Of a stretch of DNA of 64,000 bases, positions 26,078-34,027 are shown piece by piece. Numbering within the stretch: the first letter of the stretch is position 1; the number at the start of each line of letters is the position of its first letter. This DNA is from Sediminicoccus sp. KRV36 (lineage in GTDB: Bacteria; Pseudomonadota; Alphaproteobacteria; Acetobacterales; Acetobacteraceae), in assembly GCF_023243115.1 (NCBI RefSeq), contig NZ_CP085081.1, forward strand, positions 3,286,001 through 3,350,000. The letters are read 5' to 3'. The notes below the pieces were generated by a model. That model was given only the letters and a program-made list of their open reading frames with translations. It was not told where the DNA came from and searched no databases. Both the position numbers and the translations under genes were made by a program.

Positions 26078-26813
26078 GTTCTGGGGCGGGCTGGCGCTCA
26101 GGCATCGGCGCGCCGAGGCCCGTGGAAAGCCGCGCCGCCGCAACCGCGATATGGTGCGCCAGGGCCGACAAATCCGCCGCCGAAACGCGCTCGATGGGGC
26201 CGCTGATGTTCAGCGCCCCCCGCAGCAATCCGCCAACGCCATAGACCGCGGTGGACAATGAGGCGGTCTGTGGATTGAGTTTTCCGGCGGTGTAGAAGAC
26301 GGCCGGCCTTCCACGGGCCAGTTCGGCCGCCCAATCCGCGCGAAGCAAGGCCTGGCTGACCGAGGTGCCATCCAGCGGCAGAAGAGCGGGCAATCCCTGC
26401 ACGTCACGCACCGATTGCGGACTTTCCACGCGGAACAGGGTCAGGCGCTTCTCCTGCTCGCGCACCTGGAAGGCAGCGCTTTCTCCGGTCACCGTCGCCA
26501 GGTGGCGCAGAACAGGCAGGACGTGATCCTCCAGCCGGAAATGCGCCCGATAGGCTTCGCCCAACTGGAGAAGGCGGGCGCCAAGCTGATACCGGCCATC
26601 CGCCAGACGAACGACATAGCCCATCCGCTCCAGCGAAACGAGGCTGCGCAGGACGGTGGGCTTGGGCAATTGCGTGGCGCGCGCCAGTTCCGAGAGGCCG
26701 CGTGACTGAAGCGGCCCCAGGAAAGCGTCGAGGATGGCCAGACTGCGTTCCACCGCCACGACGCCGCCGGGGCGGTGCGTCTGAGGCAAATGACTTGTGC
26801 ACGGTGGTTGCAT
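26064..26813 (-). CDS. IclR-family transcriptional regulator
   Basis: 249 residues. An N-terminal winged helix-turn-helix (about 18-75: GVVAVERSLAILDAF, LSELARATQLPKPTVLRSLVSLERMGYV) is followed by an IclR effector domain ending in the NISGP and ALAHHIAVAAARL segments. The ATG at 26813 or a GTG two codons upstream may start it. It is divergent from the Bug-HyuA-HyuB operon, the typical place for an IclR controller of a catabolic unit. Its 3' end overlaps the UDG-family gene by 14 bases. Confidence 0.9.
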   Translation of the reverse strand: MQPPCTSHLPQTHRPGGVVAVERSLAILDAFLGPLQSRGLSELARATQLPKPTVLRSLVSLERMGYVVRLADGRYQLGARLLQLGEAYRAHFRLEDHVLPVLRHLATVTGESAAFQVREQEKRLTLFRVESPQSVRDVQGLPALLPLDGTSVSQALLRADWAAELARGRPAVFYTAGKLNPQTASLSTAVYGVGGLLRGALNISGPIERVSAADLSALAHHIAVAAARLSTGLGAPMPERQPAPELIRP

Positions 26814-26930
26814 TCTCACCGATTAAATGCCCGGCGCGATTGCACGTCAATGGCACCCCACAATCGCCAGGACCCTCCTCGTTTCTTCATTTATCTACCC
26901 GACTGCGCCGTTTGACATTCCAACCTCAGC

Positions 26931-26949
26931 CGTTCCACGATACGGAACG
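26931..26949. promoter_or_regulatory. Candidate IclR operator, palindrome 1
   Basis: Perfect inverted repeat CGTTCC-N7-GGAACG (spacer ACGATAC). IclR-family dimers bind palindromes of this size, and the site lies between the regulator and the operon it probably controls. Assignment is by position and symmetry only. Confidence 0.5.
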
Positions 26950-27078
26950 CAGGTTCATTCGGCTCCCCAAAACCAAACCAGATCGAGGCTTCCCTTGGGC
27001 CACTCTTTGCCGAACGGCCATTCGAAATCCAGCACGCCGCGGCCAGATTTTTTGCTCTCCATGCAAAACAATACTAGA

Positions 27079-27090
27079 TTGTCCGGACAA
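27079..27090. promoter_or_regulatory. Candidate regulator site, palindrome 2
   Basis: Perfect 12-bp palindrome TTGTCCGGACAA, 77 bases before the Bug start codon and directly after an AT-rich patch, so in a likely promoter position. Similar symmetry occurs in operators of IclR and FadR-type regulators. Which protein binds is inference. Confidence 0.45.
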
Positions 27091-27167
27091 AATCAGCCAT
27101 GCACCATGCATGCCGCTTGACAGATATTCCATGAAATCCGATCACCCGGAACGGGCCGGCAACGGCG

Positions 27168-28133
27168 ATGCATAGACGTGCCCTGCCATACCTGGCTGGC
27201 GGCCTCGCGCTTCGTTCGCTGCCGACCCGCGCGCAGGATCTGAGCCAGCGGGCCACGCGCATGGTGGTCCCCTTCGCACCCGGTGGCACGACGGACATCC
27301 TTGCCCGCCTGCTGTCCGAGCGCTTTCAGGCCGAATTCGGCCAACCCCTGGTGCTTGATCTGCGACCAGGTGCCGGGGGCACCATCGGCACGCATTTCGT
27401 CGCTCAGCAGCGGCCGGATGGCGCCACATTGCTGATGGGCACGCCGGGTACCCATGCCACAGCAACCGCCCTCTATCCCAATTTGCCCTATGACCCGGTG
27501 CGTGACTTCGCGCCGGTGGCCCTCATCGCGAGTGTTCCGAACATTGTGGTGGTCCATCCGGCGCTGCCGATCCACAGCATCGCCGATCTGATCGCCGCCG
27601 CGCGCGCGGCGCCGGGGCGGATCAATTATGGTTCGGCCGGAACGGGCGCCACCACCCATCTTTCGGGAGAATTGTTCCGACTGATGACAGGTTCCGATAT
27701 CGTCCATGTGCCCTATCGCGGCAGCGGCGCCGCGCTGACCGACCTGATGGGCGGGCAGATCCAGATGATGTTCGAAAACCTTCCCGGCGCCATCCAGCAT
27801 GTCCGCGAAGGGCGCCTGCGTGCCATCGCCGTAACCTCGGCCCAGCGCAGCCAGGCGGCTCCGGAATTCCCGAGTGTCGCCGAGACCGTGCCCGGCTATG
27901 AGGTCAATTCATGGTTCGCCGTCTTCGCGCCCGCCGGCACGCCGCGCCCCACCGTGCTGCGTCTCAACCAGGGGCTGCGCCGGATCCTCGCCGAGCCTGC
28001 CATGGCCCTGCGCTTCCGGGACCTGGGCGCCGAACGCGGCGATGGCAGCCCGGAAGACCTCGCCACCCTGATTGGCGAGGAGACGGCGCGTTGGGCGCAG
28101 GTCATCCGCACCGCCAACATCACACTGCAGTAA
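27168..28133 (+). CDS. Bug (TctC-type) periplasmic solute receptor
   Basis: Complete receptor of 321 residues with a signal peptide cut after TRA (about residue 22). Family signatures are VVPFAPGGTTDILAR, the ligand loop LRPGAGGTIGTHFVAQQRPDG, NYGSAGTGATTHLSGELF and HVPYRGSGAALTDLMGGQI. It is the first gene of an operon with hyuA-hyuB (15-base gap) and has no TctA/TctB partner. The context suggests that it captures the substrate of the HyuAB enzyme, probably a cyclic amide or carboxylate, but the ligand is not readable from sequence. Confidence 0.93.
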   Translation: MHRRALPYLAGGLALRSLPTRAQDLSQRATRMVVPFAPGGTTDILARLLSERFQAEFGQPLVLDLRPGAGGTIGTHFVAQQRPDGATLLMGTPGTHATATALYPNLPYDPVRDFAPVALIASVPNIVVVHPALPIHSIADLIAAARAAPGRINYGSAGTGATTHLSGELFRLMTGSDIVHVPYRGSGAALTDLMGGQIQMMFENLPGAIQHVREGRLRAIAVTSAQRSQAAPEFPSVAETVPGYEVNSWFAVFAPAGTPRPTVLRLNQGLRRILAEPAMALRFRDLGAERGDGSPEDLATLIGEETARWAQVIRTANITLQ

Positions 28134-28148
28134 CGGAATTCACATCAC

Positions 28149-30236
28149 GTGACCGCCCACCCATCCGGCATTTCCCTCGGCATTGATATCGGCGGAACCT
28201 TCACCGACCTGGTGCTGCATGACCCGGCCGAGCGCCGCTCCGGCAGCCTCAAGATCCTGACCACCCACGGCGATCCAGTGCTAGGCATTCTGGAAGGCAC
28301 CCGCCGTCTGCTCGGGGAAGCTGGCGTGGAAGCGGCCGAGATCACCCGGATCGTGCATGCCACAACGCTGTTCACCAATGCGCTGATCGAGCGGAAGGGC
28401 GCCCTGATCGCCCTGATCACGACCCAGGGCTTCCGTGACGTCCTGAAAATCGGCCGCGAGCGACGCTATGAGTTGTTCGACCTTTCGCTGCGCCCGCCCG
28501 CTCCCCTGATGCCCGACCACCTTCGCCTGGAAGTGCCCGAGCGTGTGAAGGTGGATGGCACGGTGCTGACGCCGCTTGATCTCGCGGCCGTGGATGCGGC
28601 GGCGGACCAGGCCGTGGCGGCAGGTGCGGAGGCCATCGCCATCCTTTTCCTGCACAGCGATCTCCATCCGGGGCATGAGGTGGCGGCGGCGCAGCGCATC
28701 GCGGCGCGACATCCTGGGCTTTCCGTCACCGCCTCCCACGCCATCGTGCGCGAGGTGCGTGAATATGAGCGCGGCTCCACGGCCAGCGCGAATGCCTATG
28801 TCGCCCCCATGGCCGGGCGTTATCTGGCGCGGCTCGGTGCGGAACTGGCCGCACTGGGCATCGGCTCGCCCTTGTTGCTGATGCTGTCCAATGGCGGGAT
28901 GACGCATCTGGAGGAAGCCGGCCGCGCGCCCGTGCAACTGCTGGAATCGGGCCCGGCCGCCGGCGCGCTGGCGGCCGCCTATCTGGCCGGTGGCCAGGAG
29001 GCGCGCATCCTCGCCTTCGACATGGGCGGCACCACGGCCAAGCTCAGCGTCGTCGAGCATGGCGAGCCCGAGATCGTCTTCGGCTTCGAGGCAGCGCGGC
29101 AGGCCCGCTTCATCGAGGGCAGCGGCCTGCCCATCCGCATTTCCGCCGTGGATCTGATGGAGATCGGTGCCGGCGGCGGCAGCATCGCACGCCGCGATGC
29201 CATCGGCCTGCTGAAGGTCGGCCCCGATAGCGCGGGCTCAGAGCCTGGTCCCGCCTGCTATGGCCGGGGCGGCACCGAGGCCACGGTGACCGACGCCAAT
29301 CTGCTGCTTGGCTATCTGGACCCATCGCGCTTCGCCGGTGGCCGCCTGCCGCTGGACCGCGCGGCGGCGCAGGCGGCCATGCAGCGCCTGGCGCAATCCC
29401 TCGGCATCGGCATGGAGGCCGCCGCCTGGGGCATCCATGATGTGGTGACGGAAGCCATGGCCAGCGCGGCGCGCACCCACCTGGCCGAACGCGGGCGCGA
29501 TGCCTCGGGCTTCACCCTGGTCTGCACTGGCGGCGGCGGGCCGGTGCATGGCTATCACCTCGCCCGCAAGCTCGGCATCCGCCGCATCATCGTGCCGCCC
29601 GAGGCGGGCGTGGCCTCGGCCCTTGGGCTGCTCACCGCGCCGCCCCGCGTGGACCGCGTGGCCACCTTGGGGCGCCGGCTGCTGGCCTGGAAGGCCGCTG
29701 AGCTCGAAGCCGCCTTCGGTGAACTCGAGGCTGATGCCCGCGCCGTTCTGGCACGCGGAGGCTGGGCCGATGATGCGCCAGCCCCCGAACGCGTGGTGGA
29801 TGCGCGTTGCGTCGGCCAGGGCGCGCATATGCCCGTCACACTGCCCCCTGCCCCCTGGCCGTCGGGGGATGCCGCACTGCATGGGATGATCACCGAGGCC
29901 TTCACCGCCGCCTATCAGGAGCGCTTCCGCCGCCCGCCGCCCGCCGTGGCGATTGACCTCGTCCACGCCCGCGTCGTGCTGCGAGGGGCCAGCACGGGGC
30001 TGGCCTTGCCCGGGGCCAAGCGCTCCTGGGAGGGTCCGGCGGTCACTCACCAGCGGGAAGTGCTGGCCGGCGGCATCAGCGCCACGGCCGATATCTACAG
30101 CCGCGGCGGGCTGCGGCCCGGCTTCTCGGCCAGCGGGCCGGCCCTGGTCGAGGAAGCCGGCTCGACCCTCGTCATCGGCCCGGGCGGCCGGTTCAGCGTG
30201 CTGGAATCCGGCAATATCCTGGTGGAGGTCGGCTGA
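28149..30236 (+). CDS. Hydantoinase/oxoprolinase-family subunit A (HyuA)
   Basis: ATP-binding subunit of 695 residues in the family of N-methylhydantoinase, 5-oxoprolinase and acetone/acetophenone carboxylases. The N-terminal ASKHA nucleotide site is GIDIGGTFTDLVL. A second phosphate motif FDMGGTTAKLSV and the GAGGGSIA and PGPACYG(R)GG segments follow, with the expected C-terminal beta domain. Start is GTG at 28149, preceded by no strong ribosome site but only 15 bases after the Bug stop. It overlaps hyuB by one base (TGATG), consistent with an A:B complex. The exact substrate (hydantoin, oxoproline or ketone) is not decidable here. Confidence 0.9.
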   Translation: MTAHPSGISLGIDIGGTFTDLVLHDPAERRSGSLKILTTHGDPVLGILEGTRRLLGEAGVEAAEITRIVHATTLFTNALIERKGALIALITTQGFRDVLKIGRERRYELFDLSLRPPAPLMPDHLRLEVPERVKVDGTVLTPLDLAAVDAAADQAVAAGAEAIAILFLHSDLHPGHEVAAAQRIAARHPGLSVTASHAIVREVREYERGSTASANAYVAPMAGRYLARLGAELAALGIGSPLLLMLSNGGMTHLEEAGRAPVQLLESGPAAGALAAAYLAGGQEARILAFDMGGTTAKLSVVEHGEPEIVFGFEAARQARFIEGSGLPIRISAVDLMEIGAGGGSIARRDAIGLLKVGPDSAGSEPGPACYGRGGTEATVTDANLLLGYLDPSRFAGGRLPLDRAAAQAAMQRLAQSLGIGMEAAAWGIHDVVTEAMASAARTHLAERGRDASGFTLVCTGGGGPVHGYHLARKLGIRRIIVPPEAGVASALGLLTAPPRVDRVATLGRRLLAWKAAELEAAFGELEADARAVLARGGWADDAPAPERVVDARCVGQGAHMPVTLPPAPWPSGDAALHGMITEAFTAAYQERFRRPPPAVAIDLVHARVVLRGASTGLALPGAKRSWEGPAVTHQREVLAGGISATADIYSRGGLRPGFSASGPALVEEAGSTLVIGPGGRFSVLESGNILVEVG

Positions 30237-31777
30237 TGCCCCAACTCGATGCGGTGAAGCTCGAACTGGTCTGGACGCGGCTGATCTCGGCCGTGGATGA
30301 GGCGGCCAAGGCCATCGTCCGCACCTCCTTCTCGACCCTCTCCAACGAGGCGAATGACTTCGCCTGCGTGCTGACGGATGCAAGGGCGCGCTCACTGGCG
30401 CAGAACACCGGCTCGATCCCGAGCTTCATCGGCACGCTGCCCAATACGGTGCGGGCCATCCGTGAGGCCATCCCCGAAGCCGAGATGCAGCCTGGCGATA
30501 TCTATGTCACCAATAATCCCTGGATCGGCACGGGCCATCTGAACGATGTCTGCCTCGTGCGGCCGATCTTCCATGGCGGGCGCATCGTGGCCTATGGCGC
30601 CACCACGAGCCATGTGCCCGATATCGGCGGGCGGCTGCGCAGCACCGAGGCGCGGGAGCTGTTCGAGGAAGGCTTCCACATCCCGCCCATGCGGCTGCTG
30701 CGCGATGGCGTGGCGGATGCCACGCTGATCAGGCTGCTGCGCACCAATATCCGCACCCCCGACCAGACCGAGGGCGATATCTGGGCCCAAGCCGCCGCCG
30801 TCACGCTGATCGGCGACCGTGTGGTGGCCACGCTGGTGGATCACGGACTGGCCGATCTGGCGGACGTGGCCACGGAGATCTTCGATCGCTCGGAAGCCGC
30901 GATGATCGCGCGGCTGCGGCAAGTGCCCGAGGGCAGCTGGAGCACCGCCTTCGAGACGGACGGGATGGACCAGCCCTTCCACCTGACGGTGAAGGTGACG
31001 CTGAAGGACGGCCAGTTGCTGGCGGATTTCACCGGCAGCAGCCCGCAGCAGCCACGCTCCGTGAATTGCCCCTTTACCTATACGCGGGCCATGACCTGGT
31101 TCGTGCTCAAGGCCATGCTGCTGCCCGAACTGCCCAGCAATGACGGCATCTTCCGGCCGATCCGCATTCTGGTGCCGGAGGGCTGCATCCTCAACCCGAT
31201 CGAACCGGCGCCGGTCGGTGGCCGGGCGGCGACCGGGCATTACGTGCCGGTACTGATCTTCCGGGCCCTGGCCGAGGCCCTGCCGGACAAGGTGCGCGCG
31301 GCCCCGGGGAGCCCGTTGTGGATGATGAGCCTCGCGGGCAAGGATCAGGCGGGGCAGCCTTATGCGGGCACGCTGTTCTTCAATGGCGGGACAGGCGCGG
31401 GCGCGGACCAGGATGGCGCGGACTCAATCTCCTGGCCGTCCAATATCTCGGCGACACCGGTCGAGGTGGCGGAGCGCACGGCGCCGGTGCTGATCCATCG
31501 CAAGGTGCAGCTGCCGGGCTCAGGCGGCACGGGCCGGCATCGCGGCGGGCTGGGGCATGAGACGGAGATCGAGTGCGAGGCGGATGGCATCGCCGCCGTC
31601 TTCGTGACCGAGCGCATCAAGTATCCCGCCCCCGGGCTGTTCGGGGGCGGCGCGGGTGCGCTCGGCGAGGTGCTGATCGACGGCAAGCCCGCCAATACGC
31701 GCATGCAGCAGACGCTGAACCGCGGCACGCGCGTGACGGTACGCACGCCGGGCGGCGGAGGCTACGGCTCCATGTAA
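30236..31777 (+). CDS. Hydantoinase/oxoprolinase-family subunit B (HyuB)
   Basis: Catalytic partner of 513 residues. Characteristic segments are VDEAAKAIVRTSFSTLSNEANDFACVL, YVTNNPWIGTGHLNDV, the metal-site-like TSHVPDIGG, and the C-terminal LPGSGGTGRHRGGLG and TPGGGGYG. It is translationally coupled to hyuA. Together they would hydrolyse a cyclic amide or carboxylate a ketone with ATP; biotin is not involved. The gene end overlaps the converging small secreted protein by 16 bases. Confidence 0.92.
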   Translation: MPQLDAVKLELVWTRLISAVDEAAKAIVRTSFSTLSNEANDFACVLTDARARSLAQNTGSIPSFIGTLPNTVRAIREAIPEAEMQPGDIYVTNNPWIGTGHLNDVCLVRPIFHGGRIVAYGATTSHVPDIGGRLRSTEARELFEEGFHIPPMRLLRDGVADATLIRLLRTNIRTPDQTEGDIWAQAAAVTLIGDRVVATLVDHGLADLADVATEIFDRSEAAMIARLRQVPEGSWSTAFETDGMDQPFHLTVKVTLKDGQLLADFTGSSPQQPRSVNCPFTYTRAMTWFVLKAMLLPELPSNDGIFRPIRILVPEGCILNPIEPAPVGGRAATGHYVPVLIFRALAEALPDKVRAAPGSPLWMMSLAGKDQAGQPYAGTLFFNGGTGAGADQDGADSISWPSNISATPVEVAERTAPVLIHRKVQLPGSGGTGRHRGGLGHETEIECEADGIAAVFVTERIKYPAPGLFGGGAGALGEVLIDGKPANTRMQQTLNRGTRVTVRTPGGGGYGSM

Positions 31778-32067
31778 GTGGTGCCGTGGATCGCCGCGAA
31801 GCTGTTGAAATCCTGGCGCAGCACGCGGATCAGGCAGGGCATGCCTGCTTCGGCGGTGTGCCGGAAGAAATAGACCGTCGCCATGTCATCGCGCAGCACG
31901 ATCCGACACACCCACTCGGCCGGGTCCATGCTCTCGCCGGGGCATCGCGCCAGGTTGATATGCGGCACGGTTTCCTCGAAGCCCGTATAGGGCAACCAGC
32001 ACTGGACCTGCTGCGCCTGAGCCGCGAGGGGAGAGAGGCCAAGAGCCAGGGCAAAAAGACGCTTCAT
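31762..32067 (-). CDS. Small secreted protein of unknown function
   Basis: 101 residues with a clear signal peptide (MKRLFALALGLSPLAAQA, cut before QQV). The mature part of about 83 residues has four cysteines, in QCWLP, ARCPGE, VCRIV and MPCLIR, probably two disulfides in the periplasm. I do not recognise the family. Start ATG at 32067 overlaps the cytochrome b561 stop (ATGA), so it is made with that membrane cytochrome and may act beside it. Confidence 0.7.
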   Translation of the reverse strand: MKRLFALALGLSPLAAQAQQVQCWLPYTGFEETVPHINLARCPGESMDPAEWVCRIVLRDDMATVYFFRHTAEAGMPCLIRVLRQDFNSFAAIHGTTYMEP

Positions 32068-32666
32068 GAAAAGTCACTCCGTTGGGTGGTTGTCGGGGGT
32101 GGTCCGCCTGGCGCCTTGAAGGCGATGATGCGCGGCATCATCCGCTGCATCAGGCCGTCCTTCAGGGCGAATTGGTGAAAGATCGCGGCGGCGGCATGCA
32201 GGCCTGCCAGCAGGATCAGGCCATGGGCCGCAAGCTCGTGCCCCTCCGCGAGGAGCCGGCCCAGAGCGCGATCCACCGGCAATGGCGAGGGGATGGTGAA
32301 GAGCCAGAGGAAACTCACCTCGCGGCCCGTGCTCCACATCATGAGCAGCCCGAGCAGCGGCACGGCCAGCATGGCAAGATAGAGCGCCAGATGAGCCGCC
32401 CGCGCGATGCGACGCAGGCCGGGCGAGCCGTCGGGCGGGGCTGGAGGGGCCATCAGGGCGCGCCAGAGGATGCGCAGCGCCGTCAACCCCAGCACGGTGA
32501 GGCCCAGCGCGACATGCCCCCCCAGCAGTTGCGCCTTGAAGGCGCCACGCGGCCAATCATCCATGATCAGGCTGCTGCCGTAGGCGAGCAGGATGGCCAA
32601 CGCCACCAGCCAATGCAGGCCCTGCGTGACGGCATCGTGGCGGAAATCTGCGGGGCGGTTGATCAT
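32064..32666 (-). CDS. Cytochrome b561
   Basis: Di-heme membrane cytochrome of 200 residues. Four transmembrane spans begin at HDAVTQGLHWLVALAILLAYG; histidines in HWL, GGHVALGL, AAHLALYLAML and AHGLILLAGLHAAAAIFH provide the heme ligands. It probably passes electrons from quinol to a periplasmic acceptor. The frame opens at a GTG (32699), but the ATG at 32666 gives the family N-terminus. Coupled to the small secreted protein downstream. Confidence 0.9.
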   Translation of the reverse strand: MINRPADFRHDAVTQGLHWLVALAILLAYGSSLIMDDWPRGAFKAQLLGGHVALGLTVLGLTALRILWRALMAPPAPPDGSPGLRRIARAAHLALYLAMLAVPLLGLLMMWSTGREVSFLWLFTIPSPLPVDRALGRLLAEGHELAAHGLILLAGLHAAAAIFHQFALKDGLMQRMMPRIIAFKAPGGPPPTTTQRSDFS

Positions 32667-32728
32667 GACGCCCGTCTTGGGGCGCGAAGCTGACACCACG
32701 CTGAAGCGGGCCGAAGCCCGCGCCGAAT

Positions 32729-33922
32729 TTACCCCTCCGTACGGATCAGCCGCACCCGCCGCCCGGCCACGCCCAGCGCCAACTGCCCCGTCTTCAGCGC
32801 CAGAGCATCCTCGCCAAACACTTCCCGCCGCCAGCCGCTGAGAGCGCGGATATCCGGCTCGCTCTCGCTGGCCAGCCGCTCCAGATCCTCGGTATCGGCC
32901 AGCAGCTTGGGGGCGACGTGATGCGCCTCCGCACTCGCCGCCAACAGTACCTTCAACAGCGCGACCAGCGCTGGCGAGGCGCCGGCCCCGCGCCGGGCTT
33001 CCAGCGGCATGGGGAGTTGGTCCTCTGGCAGGGCCTTGGCCTCGGCGATGGCGGCGAGCAGGGCGACGCCCGATTTGCCGCGCGCAAAGCCTTCCGAAAT
33101 CCCCCGCGCGCGGGCCAGCTGGTCCGCGGTTTCAGGGGCGGTGGCCGCCACTTCCAGCAGGGTTTCATCCTTCACCAGCCGGCCGCGCGGGATGTTGATG
33201 CGCTGGGCCTCCGCCTCGCGCCAGGCGGCGGCGGCACGCAGTACGCCCAGGAAGCGGCGATTGCCGGTCTTGGGCTTCAGCCGCTCCCAGGCAACGGCGG
33301 GTTCGGTGATATAGGTGGAGGGCTCCAGCAGCGCGTCCATTTCCTGCGCCACCCAATCGAGCCGCCCTTCCGCCAGCAGCTTCTCGCGCAGGCGCAGATA
33401 GACCTGGCGCAGATAGGTCACGTCCCCCGCCGCATAGATGATCTGCGCCTGGGACAGCGGGCGGGCGGACCAGTCGGAAAACCGATGCGCCTTGTCAATC
33501 GAAGCGCCCGCCAGCGCGCGCACCAAGCTGTCATAGCTCGCCTGGTCGCCGAAGCCGGCCACCATGGCGGCGATCTGCGTGTCGAACATCGGGGTAGGGA
33601 CAGCGCCGAATTTCAGCAGGAAGATTTCCACATCCTGTCGGGCGGCGTGGAACACCTTCACCACGGCCGGATCGGCCAGGAGATCGCCCAGCGGGGCGAG
33701 GTCCATGCCCGGCGCCTCGGCATCCACCACGGCCACCTCATCCGCCCCGGCCAACTGCACGACGCAAAGCTCCGGCCAATAGGTGCGCTCACGCATGAAC
33801 TCGGTGTCCACGGTCACGAAGGGCTCGCGGCGGAGCCTTTCGCAGAGTTCCGCCAGATCGGAGGATTGGGTAATCAGACGCGGGGTCAGGGTTGCGTCTG
33901 TCGCGTATTGAGCAGGGGCCAT
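32729..33922 (-). CDS. rnd: Ribonuclease D
   Basis: 3'-5' exoribonuclease for tRNA and small RNA maturation, 397 residues. The DEDDy exonuclease core has VDTEFMRERTY (first Asp and Glu), FHAARQDVEIF (second Asp), and AAGDVTYL (Tyr and last Asp). One or two helical HRDC-like domains follow (about residues 215-390). The frame is open through the opposite-strand aspS gene to 35800, but that part is antisense noise; ATG at 33922 gives the family start. Divergent from aspS with a 105-base gap. Confidence 0.95.
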   Translation of the reverse strand: MAPAQYATDATLTPRLITQSSDLAELCERLRREPFVTVDTEFMRERTYWPELCVVQLAGADEVAVVDAEAPGMDLAPLGDLLADPAVVKVFHAARQDVEIFLLKFGAVPTPMFDTQIAAMVAGFGDQASYDSLVRALAGASIDKAHRFSDWSARPLSQAQIIYAAGDVTYLRQVYLRLREKLLAEGRLDWVAQEMDALLEPSTYITEPAVAWERLKPKTGNRRFLGVLRAAAAWREAEAQRINIPRGRLVKDETLLEVAATAPETADQLARARGISEGFARGKSGVALLAAIAEAKALPEDQLPMPLEARRGAGASPALVALLKVLLAASAEAHHVAPKLLADTEDLERLASESEPDIRALSGWRREVFGEDALALKTGQLALGVAGRRVRLIRTEG

Positions 33923-34027
33923 GCCATGGGTTTGCCGCCGGATGGGCCGCCATGCAAGGGCAACTCTTGACAGGGACGCCGCACGAAGGCCCTTACCGGG
34001 GCCGTCAATCTGAGATCGCAGGATATC

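Larger units (their letters stand above)
26814..27167. promoter_or_regulatory. Divergent control region between the IclR regulator and the Bug-HyuAB operon
   Basis: About 350 bases with no supported gene and lower GC than its flanks. It holds two palindromes, annotated separately, and two TTGACA hexamers (26912-26917 and 27117-27122), neither with a convincing -10 at proper spacing. It also has an AT-rich patch at 27045-27080. Confidence 0.6.

Noticed and set aside
27117..27145. Sigma-70 promoter with TTGACA before the Bug-HyuAB operon
   Set aside because: No -10-like hexamer occurs at 16-18 bases; the hexamer alone is not enough.
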